Assembly: GCA_964441025.1 (NCBI GenBank)
Contig: CAYTXG010000002.1
Span: forward strand, 62,001 to 126,000
Reading direction: 5' to 3'
Length of the DNA: 64,000 nucleotides
Source: JAAZIN01 sp964441025
GTDB taxonomy: Bacteria > Bacillota > Dethiobacteria > DTU022
Part shown: positions 52,334 through 61,050 of the stretch, one piece after another
Position numbering within the stretch: the stretch's first letter is position 1
Layout: each line of letters begins with the position of its first letter
Program-made: the position numbers and the translations under genes
Notes under the pieces: generated by a model
The model's input: the letters and a program-made list of their open reading frames with translations, nothing else
Databases searched by the model: none
Told to the model about the DNA's origin: nothing

Positions 52334-53709
52334 GGGGGGGAGTAACTTTTTCTTTCTCCCGCCAGGTACCAGGTGTAGGCCCCGGTTATTTCCACTTCAA
52401 CAAGGCTACCCGTCAGATCATCTTCTCCAGGGAAATGAACTATCTTGTTCGTACGGGTGCGGCCGCTCTGCATGGCCGGATTGTTTTTGCTCCTTCCCTC
52501 CACCAGCAGCTCTACCCTTTTCCCCGGCAGCCTTTCGTTAATCTCCAGGCTGATTCTGTTCTGCAGCTCTGTCAGGCGGATAAGCCTCTCCCGTTTTTCA
52601 GCAGGCGGCACCGTCTCTTCCGCCTCCGCAGCCCTGGTTCCGGGACGGGGCGAATAGATAAATGTAAAAGATTGATCAAAACGGGCCTCCTCGACAAGCT
52701 CCAGCGTCTGCCTGAAATCCTCTTCGCTCTCTCCGGGAAAGCCTACCATAAGATCGGTGGTAATGGCAATGCCCGGAATATTCTCTTTAAGGGCGGCAAC
52801 AAGCTCAAGATAGTGTTCGCGGTTATAGCGGCGGTTCATCAGGCTGAGAATATGGTTGCTGCCCGCCTGCACAGGCAAATGCAGGTGCTCGCAGATCTTT
52901 TTCCCCATGCGCATCGCCTCTATGAGGCGGGGTGAAAGATCTTTCGGATGGGAGGTCAAAAAGCGGATCCGGCTCAGCCCCCCGATGCCGTCAATCTCCG
53001 TCAGGAGATCGGCAAAATCATGCCCCTCCGCCAGATCACCGCCGTAGGAATTCACATTCTGGCCCAGCAGGGTTATTTCCAGATATCCGGCGTCAGCCAG
53101 GGAGCGCGCCTCACCGATAATTTCGTTGAAGGACCTGCTTCGCTCCCGACCCCGCACATGAGGAACGATGCAGTACGAGCAAAAATTATTGCATCCGTGG
53201 ATCACCGGCAGCCAGGCCTTGAAGTTGAGGGAACGGCGCACCGGAAGCCCCTTCCTGTCGGTGCTCTCCTCAGCGACATCGATAATCAGCTCCCTGCCCT
53301 TTTGGGCCTTCTCCAGCAGCTGCGGAAAGCGGGGCAGGGCATGGGTCCCGAAAATCAGGTCGACAAAGGGAAACCGGCGGGCCAGATCTGCAGCCACCGC
53401 CGGCTGCTGGGGCATGCATCCCCCTACAGCGATGATCAGATCGCTTTTCTCCTCTTTCAGCGCCCTCAGCCTGCCCAGCAGCCCGAAAACCTTCTCCTCG
53501 GGCTTCCGGCGGACGGCGCAGGTGTTGATCACGATCAGATCAGCTTCACCGGGGGATTCCACGGCGGTGCTGCCCGCGCTCTCCAGCATCCCGGCAAGCA
53601 CCTCGGTGTCAAACTCGTTTGCCTGGCAGCCGAAGGTAACAACAAGGTATTTTTTGCCGCGGTTCTGCACCCTTTCCGGCTTTTCCCCTTCTCTGTTTTC
53701 CTTCTGCAA
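52309..53709 (-). CDS. miaB: tRNA-2-methylthio-N6-dimethylallyladenosine synthase MiaB
   Basis: A radical-SAM methylthiotransferase acting on i6A37 of tRNA. The N-terminal UPF0004 domain has Cys in TFGCQAN, NTCAVR and GGCMPQ; the radical-SAM cluster is GCNNFCSYC; a TRAM domain ends with the TWYLAGE segment. The ATG at 53730 lies upstream of the predicted transcript start (about 53726), so TTG 53709, with GGGGGAGG 5 bases upstream, is the better start. The last ~12 residues (SPPVPGTGEE end) are read from a palindromic repeat and are not family sequence. Confidence 0.95.
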   Translation of the reverse strand: MQKENREGEKPERVQNRGKKYLVVTFGCQANEFDTEVLAGMLESAGSTAVESPGEADLIVINTCAVRRKPEEKVFGLLGRLRALKEEKSDLIIAVGGCMPQQPAVAADLARRFPFVDLIFGTHALPRFPQLLEKAQKGRELIIDVAEESTDRKGLPVRRSLNFKAWLPVIHGCNNFCSYCIVPHVRGRERSRSFNEIIGEARSLADAGYLEITLLGQNVNSYGGDLAEGHDFADLLTEIDGIGGLSRIRFLTSHPKDLSPRLIEAMRMGKKICEHLHLPVQAGSNHILSLMNRRYNREHYLELVAALKENIPGIAITTDLMVGFPGESEEDFRQTLELVEEARFDQSFTFIYSPRPGTRAAEAEETVPPAEKRERLIRLTELQNRISLEINERLPGKRVELLVEGRSKNNPAMQSGRTRTNKIVHFPGEDDLTGSLVEVEITGAYTWYLAGERKSYSPPVPGTGEE

Positions 53710-53732
53710 CCTGCCTCCCCCTTCCCGCATTC

Positions 53733-53741
53733 ATTATATCA
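53733..53741 (-). promoter_or_regulatory. Extended -10 promoter of miaB
   Basis: On the minus strand TGATATAAT, a perfect extended -10, is the same nine bases as in the lexA promoter; no good -35 accompanies it. Its start point (about 53726) excludes the ATG at 53730 and supports the TTG start of miaB. Confidence 0.65.
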
Positions 53742-53791
53742 AACATTTCTTTATCCGAAGAAAGAGTGGGCAATTTTGACGGTCAAAATGA

Positions 53792-53817
53792 AGAAGCAGA
53801 AGAGAACTTCTGCTTCT
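53792..53817 (-). terminator. Hairpin after the DUF1540 gene
   Basis: AGAAGCAGAAG and CTTCTGCTTCT form an 11-bp perfect stem with loop AGAA, followed on the minus strand by TTCATTTT. Next to it ATTTTGAC-G-GTCAAAAT (53773-53789) is a second palindrome. Together they separate the DUF1540 gene from miaB. Confidence 0.7.
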
Positions 53818-53847
53818 CACTACCCGATAGATCCATTTATTTTAATG

Positions 53848-54132
53848 TTATCTGCAGCAGCCGCGGCCCTGCTCGCTGTCGCTTCCGTCCCTGGGCCGCA
53901 TGGTCTCGCAACAGGTCTGGTGCGAAGAGCGGGCAGCAGTTTCTTCACCGCTCCAGCCGCACCTGTCCCTTTCCATCCCCGGTTCTTCGGCAAGTTCCAA
54001 ATCGGGGTTGAAAAACAGATCATCCTCTTCATCGCCTGCAAAATTGCTTCTGACCCAGATCATGTCAGCCCCACAGAAATCACCTTTCTTCCAAAACTCG
54101 CAGCTGTTAACAGTGCACCTTACTTCCGTCAT
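53848..54132 (-). CDS. DUF1540 Cys-rich protein
   Basis: A 94-residue protein of the DUF1540 family: VRCTVNSCEFWKKGDFCGAD is the family core with three Cys, and the C-terminal SSHQTCCETMRPRD plus GCC give further Cys seen in clostridial members. It probably binds metal; function is unknown. ATG 54132 follows AAGGGGGT; the frame is open upstream to 54210 without a ribosome site. Closed by the hairpin at 53792-53817, upstream of miaB in the same direction. Confidence 0.85.
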   Translation of the reverse strand: MTEVRCTVNSCEFWKKGDFCGADMIWVRSNFAGDEEDDLFFNPDLELAEEPGMERDRCGWSGEETAARSSHQTCCETMRPRDGSDSEQGRGCCR

Positions 54133-54333
54133 TCTGCTTTGACCCCCTTTGTTACTTTTTATAGTAGGATTGCCCCTAACAGCAGGCGATATTCTGCTAC
54201 TATTTACCATTTAACCTCTTTTCCTGCTCTTAAGCACCTGAAGAGCAGGATATTTCAAATTTAGACAGAAACATAAAATATCCGGTTGGTAAAGAATGCC
54301 CGGAACAATAAATTGCCAAAAGGGGTCGAGATA

Positions 54334-55107
54334 ATGCAGCGGTTCGGATGGGCTGCCTTTCTTTCAGCGGCCATACTGATCATGCTGGGGCTGGTCTACG
54401 TGCAACACCATTCCGACCTTCAGCAGGAGAAGTATGACCGCTTAAACCGCAGGATTTCCGATCTGGAAGAGATCTACGACAGCACCTCTCGTGAACTGAT
54501 GGATGCCAACGAAGAGAACCGCGGTCTGATCCGGGATCTCCACGATGCCATCATCAAAATCGAAGAGGTGGAGGAGAGAAACAACGAGCTTGAAACAATC
54601 CTGTTCAACCAGCGACAGACCTACCGCAACGCTGTTGCCATGCAGGGTTCAACCATGACTGTGCTCACTCTTTCCAACTTTTCCGCCAAACAATATGAAA
54701 GAGCCTGGAGCAAGCTCGGCGCCCACGGTTTGAAGGGAACGGGCGGCTCGCTGGTGCAGGCAGAGGAGCTATACTGTGTGAACAGCCTGGTTCTGTCCGC
54801 CATCGCGTACCTGGAAAGCGCCGGGGGCATGTCCAGGCTGGCCCGGGAAAAGAACAACCTTTTCGGCCTGGGCGCCGGAGGGGCCAACCCTTACAGCAGC
54901 GCCCTCTATTTCTCATCAAAGGACGAATGCATATATTATACTGCCAAGATGCTGCGCAACCGCTATTTTAACCGGGGTTCCCGCGCCTACCGGGGGGACA
55001 ACCTCGTCGCCATCGGGCCGCGCTATGCGGCAGATCCGCTCTGGGCGGAAAAAGTGGGCCGGACCATGTCCAAGATTGCCCGTGCCGCCATCCCCGGAGG
55101 CAGATGA
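54334..55107 (+). CDS. Membrane-anchored glucosaminidase-domain protein
   Basis: About 257 residues. One N-terminal membrane helix (about 6-24) is followed by a coiled coil (about 28-100) and a glucosaminidase/lysozyme-like domain (about 125-245). The catalytic Glu is in AYLESAGGMSRLA, followed by KNNLFGLG, typical of PF01832 wall hydrolases. It likely trims peptidoglycan from an anchored position. ATG 54334 is preceded by AGGGGTCGAG; a longer frame from 54286 lacks a site. It runs against the surrounding minus-strand genes. The ~220 bases after it show no gene. Confidence 0.85.
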   Translation: MQRFGWAAFLSAAILIMLGLVYVQHHSDLQQEKYDRLNRRISDLEEIYDSTSRELMDANEENRGLIRDLHDAIIKIEEVEERNNELETILFNQRQTYRNAVAMQGSTMTVLTLSNFSAKQYERAWSKLGAHGLKGTGGSLVQAEELYCVNSLVLSAIAYLESAGGMSRLAREKNNLFGLGAGGANPYSSALYFSSKDECIYYTAKMLRNRYFNRGSRAYRGDNLVAIGPRYAADPLWAEKVGRTMSKIARAAIPGGR

Positions 55108-55330
55108 CCTTAAAAACTCCGGATGAGACATAAAACACCTTTGCAGCCTCTCCACTCCCCCTAAACCATTGAAATTTAGCGAATCCTGCGCTTGCCCGGG
55201 CAATATCGGATCATGGCGCCACCAACCCTCCCAAACTGAAGAACGGGCCTTTTTTTGCGGGGCTGCCTTTGCCGGTGCACATCCCTTCGTGCTTCTCTAA
55301 GGCATGCCCGCCGCATATGAATATAATGTT

Positions 55331-56665
55331 ATGCGCAGAGGCGATCTCAAATCATCACTGATCCGGGGAACCATTCAGCTGGCTGCGGCAGGGATTCTGG
55401 TCCGCATCATCGGCCTGGCCAACCGGATGGCCCTGGCCAGACTTGTCGGTGACGAGGGGCTGGGCCTTTTTGCCATGATCCTCCCCCTGTACGCCCTGCT
55501 GGCGGTGATCACCGGGCTAGGTCTGTCCGGCGCAGTAACAAAAATGGTCGCCGATCGCAGCGCCTGCGGCGATATTTCAGGCCGGCGCAGGGTCAGGCTG
55601 TTTGCCCTGCGCTTTGTCCTGGCCTCCGCAGCCGCCGTCTCGGTGCTGCTCTGGCTTGCAACGGCTTTTCCCCTGCAATTCATCCCTGACCGGCGCATCA
55701 TCGGCTTCCTGCGGCTGATGCCCGCCGCCGTTATTTTCTCCGCTGTCTCCTCAATTTTGCGCAGCGACAGCCAGGGTCAGGGTAAAATGGCCCCCACCGC
55801 CCTGTCGCAGGTGGCCGAGCAGGTGGTTCGCGTGGGCCTGGGTTTGGCGGCAGCCTCCTGGTTGGCTCCCCGGGGCATGGAAAAGGCCATTACCGGTTTT
55901 TTCGGCGGGATCATCGCCGGTGAAATCGCCTGCCTGACCGTGCTCTGCCTGGTGCAGCCCGCCGGGGAGAGAAGGGCGCTGCTGCTGTCGTCCTCCCGCC
56001 GCCCTCCCCCCCTCATGCTCAAAGAGCTCTTCTCGCTGTCCCTGCCTATATTACTCATCCGCCTGAGCACCTCCATAACGCAAACCGCGGAGTCGTTGCT
56101 CATTCCGGCGCGGCTGCAGTCCGCCGGCTTTGCGGTCAACGAGTCCACAGCGCTTTTCGGCCGCCTGGCCGGCATGGCGCTGCCCCTGCTGTTCCTGCCC
56201 ACAGTCCTGATTATTCCCCTGACCACCACCCTGGTGCCCGCCATTGCCGGGGCGGTCACCCTGCGCCGGCGCAGCCGCCTGGAAAGTCTGGTCAACCTGT
56301 CGCTCTGGGGGACGCTGGCCGTGGGCTCGCTCTCTGCGGCTCTGCTCTACCTGGCCGCGGAGCCCCTTACCGCTGCACTCTACGGCAGCACTGTCTCAGC
56401 GGGCCTCGTCGCAAAACTGGCTCCCATTGCCCCCTTTGCCTACCTGCAGTTCACCACCGCCGCCATCCTGCACGGCATGGGCCGCCCCGCTTATGCCGTG
56501 GCCGCTGATCTTGCGGGGACGGCGGTAAGCCTGTCTATTATCTATTACCTCACCGCCCTGCCCCACTGGGGCATCAACGGGGTCACCTGCGCCTACACCT
56601 TCAGCTTCATCATAATTGCCCTCCTCGAATACTTCATGATTTGCCGCTTTATGAGTAAGATATAG
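55331..56665 (+). CDS. SpoVB/MurJ-like oligosaccharide flippase family protein
   Basis: A polytopic membrane protein of about 444 residues with about twelve to fourteen hydrophobic segments, from the MOP superfamily (polysaccharide biosynthesis, SpoVB type). SLIRGTIQLAAAGILVRIIGLANRM at the N-terminus is characteristic of SpoVB and related stage V proteins. It likely moves a lipid-linked wall precursor across the membrane, for cortex or other peptidoglycan synthesis. ATG 55331 aligns with relatives; ATG 55304 is also in frame. Neither has a clear ribosome site. Confidence 0.88.
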   Translation: MRRGDLKSSLIRGTIQLAAAGILVRIIGLANRMALARLVGDEGLGLFAMILPLYALLAVITGLGLSGAVTKMVADRSACGDISGRRRVRLFALRFVLASAAAVSVLLWLATAFPLQFIPDRRIIGFLRLMPAAVIFSAVSSILRSDSQGQGKMAPTALSQVAEQVVRVGLGLAAASWLAPRGMEKAITGFFGGIIAGEIACLTVLCLVQPAGERRALLLSSSRRPPPLMLKELFSLSLPILLIRLSTSITQTAESLLIPARLQSAGFAVNESTALFGRLAGMALPLLFLPTVLIIPLTTTLVPAIAGAVTLRRRSRLESLVNLSLWGTLAVGSLSAALLYLAAEPLTAALYGSTVSAGLVAKLAPIAPFAYLQFTTAAILHGMGRPAYAVAADLAGTAVSLSIIYYLTALPHWGINGVTCAYTFSFIIIALLEYFMICRFMSKI

Positions 56666-56775
56666 GCGCCCCTTACCCGGCAGCACCTTCCCCGGACAGC
56701 CATCCCGACACCGGCGCAGCACCCGCTCCAGGTAGCGTCCGTCTTCGTTGTAAATTGCCAGGTCACCCGGCCCGC

Positions 56776-57257
56776 CTAAGCCGGGCTCTGGGTATCCACA
56801 AAAATGAAATCCGTTAATAGGGCTACGTTCTGCAACATGTTTGTTGCACCTGCCTCGGACAACGCCAGGGTAAAATTGAGGCCTTCCACAGGAGTACCCG
56901 CTTCCAGGGGGCGACCGCCCGCAGGCTGCTCGATCAGCTCTGCCAGCCTGCCGGCATAAAGCATATCGCCATCAGGACTNNNNNNNNNNNNNNNNNNNNN
57001 NNNNNNNNNNNNNNNNNNNNNNNNNNNNNNNNNNNNNNNNNNNNNNNNNNNNNNNNNNNNNNNNNNNNNNNNNNNNNNNGCTGCTCGATCAGCTCTGCCA
57101 GCCTGCCGGCATAAAGCATATCGCCATCAGGACTACTATATGCAGCTGCAATGATCAGGTGAACGGTATTGCGCATGGTATGGTCTGGAGGATATACCGG
57201 ACCGGCACAGTGGCAGGTAAGCATCCAGAAGCTCTTATTTCGTGCTTTTACGGGCAA
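56776..57257 (-). CDS. Hypothetical ORF interrupted by the assembly gap
   Basis: Reading on the minus strand, a frame from 57257 reaches the N gap with MLYAGRLAELIEQ, and the same residues reappear on the other side and continue to a stop at 56776 (TQSPA). If the 55-base duplication is collapsed, one ORF of about 107 residues results. I do not recognise it. It might be a remnant, since frames around it (for example DLAIYNEDGRYLERVL just beyond the stop in another frame) look protein-like too. Confidence 0.4.
56925..57134. repeat. 55-base duplication flanking the N gap
   Basis: Bases 56925-56979 and 57080-57134 are identical over 55 positions and abut the N run on either side. This is what an assembler leaves when two contigs share an overlap but are joined with a nominal gap. 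It is an assembly artefact rather than biology. Confidence 0.9.
56980..57079. other. Scaffold gap of 100 N
   Basis: Exactly 100 unresolved bases. Because the flanks overlap by 55 bases, the true gap is probably absent and the real sequence shorter by 155 bases. Confidence 0.95.
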
Positions 57258-57368
57258 TAATGGCAGAAGAAGCCAGACCGCCGGGGCCTTTTCTGATCGT
57301 GCCCGGAGCCAGGTACATGCCTCTTGAGGGGAGCCCGGTTTGCACCGGTAAACATAAGCAGCGGCGTA

Positions 57369-58061
57369 TTACCGCTTTTTGAGACGGGCCAGCAGCGCGG
57401 CAAAGGGCAGTTTCCATCCCATGCGGCGGTAGAGATAGACCAGGATGGCGGCGCAGATGAACAGCGCCGGCCAGATCCATGGTGACAGTGAACCCAGGGC
57501 TCGCAACAGCTTGAACAGCACCCCCGCTGCACCGGTAAAGATGATACTCCAACCGATGATCCAGAGGCTGAATACAGCCCCGCCAAGGGCGGTGGAGAGA
57601 ATAAAAACAGCAGGATTCATGTGCATCGCTCCGGCGGGAAAGGAGATGAAAGTGCGCGTTACCCCCCAGAGCTGCCCTACAAATATGGAATAAGTCCCGT
57701 ACTTCTCGATAAAAGCATAGATCTTCCCCCAGCGGGAGGAGGCTGCGCGACTCTTTTTCGCCGCCCGATTGTTGCGAAGACGATTTCCCACCACCTGCCC
57801 CAATCTGCCGCCGTAAAAGCCCACAACATAGCTCACGGCGCTTCCCAGGATAATCCCCGCCGTTGAGGCAAACATGAGCGCCGGGAATTCGGCTTTGCCG
57901 CTTAAAACCATGCCTCCTGCAGTCAGGAGAACCACCGTAGAGATAAAGGGCACCCCGGCGCTCTCCATGAGCATGGCCGCAGCCACGCCCCAGATGCCGT
58001 AATTATGGACCAGCTCACCGCCGAATTGCTGAATTGCGACTAAAAAATCCGGCATCTCCAT
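57369..58061 (-). CDS. DedA family membrane protein
   Basis: A 230-residue VTT/SNARE-associated (DedA) protein with about five membrane segments. MESAGVPFIST and the FVGQLWGVTRTFISFPAGAMHM segment, with the conserved Arg and Gly residues, are the family signature. DedA proteins act in lipid carrier recycling (undecaprenyl phosphate flipping) and membrane homeostasis. It follows the ROK gene by three bases, so they share a transcript. Confidence 0.9.
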   Translation of the reverse strand: MEMPDFLVAIQQFGGELVHNYGIWGVAAAMLMESAGVPFISTVVLLTAGGMVLSGKAEFPALMFASTAGIILGSAVSYVVGFYGGRLGQVVGNRLRNNRAAKKSRAASSRWGKIYAFIEKYGTYSIFVGQLWGVTRTFISFPAGAMHMNPAVFILSTALGGAVFSLWIIGWSIIFTGAAGVLFKLLRALGSLSPWIWPALFICAAILVYLYRRMGWKLPFAALLARLKKR

Positions 58062-58064
58062 ACC

Positions 58065-59006
58065 CTACTCACCCGACATCATCGCATACATGCCCCAGGC
58101 GCCCGCCTCCGGCTCCAGACGGGCGGCAACCACCTGAACGCTTGATATGCAGACTGTGGGGGGAACCGCGATTTCATTGATTTTATCCTGGAGCGCTCCC
58201 ACAAGAGCAGGCCTGTGCCGGGCCACGCCTCCTCCCAGCACCAGGCAGGAAGGATTCAACAACGTGACCAGGTTGGCCAGGGCAGTGCCCATATCCTCCA
58301 CGGCGTTCTCAATTATCGAGCGGGCCAGGGAGTTCCCCGAAGCGGCCAGATCGAAAACTGCGGCGGTGCCCAGCGGCCCCACCGGGGGATCGCCCTCGTC
58401 CCACAACTCCCTGGCGCTGCGCGCAATCCCCTCGCCGGAAGCCCAGGTCTCCAGGCAGCCGCAGCCGCCGCAGCCGCAGAGACGCCCCTTCCCAAAGCGT
58501 TTCATATGCCCGATTTCACCGGCAAAGCCCCCGCTGCCGCGGTAGATCTTTCCGTCAAGGTAGAGCCCTCCGCCGATGCCGGTGCTGATGGTGATGTAGG
58601 CGGCATGGCGGTGCCCGCGCGCCGCTCCGTAGGTTACCTCGCCCAATATGGCGGCATTGGCGTCGTTCTCCAGGTAAAGGGGGCAGTCAAAGCGTTCCCC
58701 CAACAGGCTCCTGAAGGGGACCGGCTCATGCCAGTCCAGATTGGGGGCCTCATAAATAATCCCTGCTTCATAATCAAGCAGCGCGGCGATGCAGACGCCC
58801 AGCCCGGCCAGCTCCTCCCTCTCTCTCCCCGCCGCCTGCAGCGCTCCGGAGAGCGCCCCGTCAAGAGCTCTGACCACATGCTCCGGCCTTGCCTGCGCCG
58901 GAGTGGAGATTTTGTGCCGCAAGATCACATTTCGCGCGGGGCCCACCAGCATGAGCAGGGTCTTAGTCCCGCCCACATCGGCAGCAGCATATATTCTATC
59001 TTTCAT
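58065..59006 (-). CDS. ROK family sugar kinase (glucokinase-like)
   Basis: About 313 residues. The phosphate-binding loop AADVGGTKTLL, the sugar site ENDANAAILGE, the GIGGGLYLDG segment and the ROK zinc signature CGCGGCGCLE preceded by GEIGHMK are all present. The most likely reaction is ATP-dependent phosphorylation of glucose or a related hexose. No HTH domain is present, so it is a kinase rather than a repressor. The ATG at 59006 is chosen because AGGTGGG lies just upstream; the frame extends to 59066 into the preceding gene. Confidence 0.9.
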   Translation of the reverse strand: MKDRIYAAADVGGTKTLLMLVGPARNVILRHKISTPAQARPEHVVRALDGALSGALQAAGREREELAGLGVCIAALLDYEAGIIYEAPNLDWHEPVPFRSLLGERFDCPLYLENDANAAILGEVTYGAARGHRHAAYITISTGIGGGLYLDGKIYRGSGGFAGEIGHMKRFGKGRLCGCGGCGCLETWASGEGIARSARELWDEGDPPVGPLGTAAVFDLAASGNSLARSIIENAVEDMGTALANLVTLLNPSCLVLGGGVARHRPALVGALQDKINEIAVPPTVCISSVQVVAARLEPEAGAWGMYAMMSGE

Positions 59007-59037
59007 CCCACCTGACGGCTCCTTCCCTCTGCTGTCA

Positions 59038-60711
59038 TCAAAGCTTTCCTGAACGCAGTACGGCAAATATCCACCAGAGCCCTGCTAAAACAACGCCGAT
59101 TATCAATATTTCACTGAGGGGAATCCGCTCCAACCAGGCAACGGTGCCGAGCTTGATGTTCTGGGAGAGCGCAATGATCAGGCCGGCCAGAACAATGCTG
59201 AATCCCATGCGATTGCCCATATGCTTCAGCGTCTCCATAACCCCGTCAATCTGGGGTAGTTCCAGCCTGAACTTAAGCTCCCCGGATGTTGAGCTGCGCA
59301 TGAGCTCAACGGCATGCTCGGGAAACACCTCCAGCAGGCGCCGGTAACCGCGCAGTGTGCCCCTCAGTCGCCGCACCTCCAGCTTGAGCTGTCTCCGCTG
59401 GAGCGCGGGCGCATATTTTTTCGCTGCCGCGGCAAGGTTAAATCCGGGTTCCAGCCGCGCCACCGTCCCTTCCAGCACCGCCACGGCCCTGGATAGGAGT
59501 AAAAAATCATGGGGAAAGCGTAGCCGGTGCTTTACCGCTATCTGCATGAGCTTCCGGATCACTTCGCCGGCAACAATATTTTTCAGGGGAACTTCGAAAT
59601 ACTGCTCCTGGAGCTCGTCAATATCCCGGAGCAGCTCCAGGCGGTTGATCCCCGGCGGCACAAAAACAAAGCCGAGAAGTTCATCAACAATGGTGGCCGT
59701 ATCCACAACATTCAGGGCGCGGGCGATGACCAGGAATTTGCCGCGCACCGCCTCGCTGACATAGCCGGCGGAGCCGAAATCCATGAAGAAGAGGCTACCA
59801 TCGGGCAGCACGGCGATATTGCCGGGATGGGGATCGCCGTGAAAAAATCCGTCTACAAAAACCTGTTTGAAAAATGCATCGGCCAGGAGTCCGGCCACCT
59901 CGTGTGGCGGCGGTTCCGGCGATGGATCCTTCAGATAGCGGTTTAGATTGATCCCCTCGCAGTACTCCAGGGTCAGCACATTGCGCGTTGTGCTCTCCCA
60001 AAAAACACGGGGCATGCGGATGCGCGGCTCGCCGGCAAAATTATGGCGGAAACGCTCTGCATGGCGCGCCTCCGAGGTATAATCCAGCTCCCTGAGCAGA
60101 ATCTGCTTCAGCTCCTCCGCAATGCGGGTGAACTGGTACAGAGGGCCCAGGCTGGTGTTGCCGTCGATAAAGCGGGCCAGGTCGGTCAGGATGTCAAGAT
60201 CCCTTTTTATAGCGTCGTCAACGCCGGGGCGCTTGACTTTCACAACAACCTCTTCTCCGCTGTGCAGGAGCGCCCTGTGCACCTGCCCGATTGACGCCGC
60301 AGCCAGCGGTTCACTGTTGAAACGGGCAAAACGGCTTTCCAGTTCGGACTTCAACTCAGCGGCCAGGATTTCCTGCACCTGCTCCGACGGAAATGCGGGC
60401 ACGCGATCCTGCAGCCTGGAAAGCTCTTCAATGTAGGAGGGGGGCAGCAGATCGGAGCGGGTGCTCAGGAGCTGTCCCAGCTTGACAAATGCCGGCCCCA
60501 GCTCTGTGAGGGCCATGCGCAGGCGCGCCTCCGCCATCCTGGGCGCAGCTTCCTCAACCTTCCGCCCCCGCAAAAAGATCTTCTCTCTCAGGCCAAAAAG
60601 GCGCAGCTGATCCAACACCTGGGCAAAACCATACTTGATCAAAATCCTCAAGATTACGCGGTATCGCCCCAGGTGGCGCAGCTGCCGCAGAGGCCCCAGC
60701 CTCAATTTCAT
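59038..60711 (-). CDS. AarF/UbiB family atypical kinase
   Basis: A 557-residue ABC1/ADCK-type protein. KLGQ at 77-80 (KxGQ motif), the Ala-rich loop AAASIGQVH, FHGDPHPGN and MDFG are the family markers. Two hydrophobic helices at the C-terminus anchor it in the membrane. Family members support quinone or lipid metabolism through an unusual ATPase/kinase activity; which lipid is handled here is unknown. ATG 60711 overlaps the stop of the phasin-like gene. Confidence 0.93.
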   Translation of the reverse strand: MKLRLGPLRQLRHLGRYRVILRILIKYGFAQVLDQLRLFGLREKIFLRGRKVEEAAPRMAEARLRMALTELGPAFVKLGQLLSTRSDLLPPSYIEELSRLQDRVPAFPSEQVQEILAAELKSELESRFARFNSEPLAAASIGQVHRALLHSGEEVVVKVKRPGVDDAIKRDLDILTDLARFIDGNTSLGPLYQFTRIAEELKQILLRELDYTSEARHAERFRHNFAGEPRIRMPRVFWESTTRNVLTLEYCEGINLNRYLKDPSPEPPPHEVAGLLADAFFKQVFVDGFFHGDPHPGNIAVLPDGSLFFMDFGSAGYVSEAVRGKFLVIARALNVVDTATIVDELLGFVFVPPGINRLELLRDIDELQEQYFEVPLKNIVAGEVIRKLMQIAVKHRLRFPHDFLLLSRAVAVLEGTVARLEPGFNLAAAAKKYAPALQRRQLKLEVRRLRGTLRGYRRLLEVFPEHAVELMRSSTSGELKFRLELPQIDGVMETLKHMGNRMGFSIVLAGLIIALSQNIKLGTVAWLERIPLSEILIIGVVLAGLWWIFAVLRSGKL

Positions 60712-61010
60712 TGCAATTTTTCTTTAATCAGCGTCGCCAGTTCATCAATCTTCCTTTCCACCCGTTCCAGATCATCGCGGCTGACAAACTTCTGCTTCCA
60801 GGAGCTCTCCATCTTCTCCTTCAGCTGCTTGAGCTGCTCTGTTAGGTGCTCTTTCTCTTCCTTCCCCTTTTCGGCCATCCTGCTCAGCAGCTTCTGCGCA
60901 TCATCGCGCTGCATCTCGCCCTTTTCAACAAGCATCTCGAAAAGCTCTTCAACCTTCTCCTTGCTCAGGATGAGCAAACCCAGGGTGGCGGAAACAAAAT
61001 CGTCAAACAT
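60708..61010 (-). CDS. Phasin-like coiled-coil protein
   Basis: About 100 residues, almost all helix: FVSATLGLLILSKEKVEELFEMLVEKGEM followed by heptad-rich Lys/Glu sequence. It matches the small phasin / PHA-synthesis-regulator-like proteins that commonly precede AarF genes in Clostridia. Real polyhydroxyalkanoate binding is unproven. ATG 61010 is 8 bases from AAAGGAAG; ATG 61019 is too close. It overlaps the AarF start (ATGA), implying coupled expression. Confidence 0.75.
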   Translation of the reverse strand: MFDDFVSATLGLLILSKEKVEELFEMLVEKGEMQRDDAQKLLSRMAEKGKEEKEHLTEQLKQLKEKMESSWKQKFVSRDDLERVERKIDELATLIKEKLQ

Positions 61011-61050
61011 CACATGCACTTCCTTTCAGTAGTTCGCTCTCCATCCTATT

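Noticed and set aside
52948..54264. A 438-codon frame on the plus strand
   Set aside because: Antisense to miaB and the DUF1540 gene, both clearly real.
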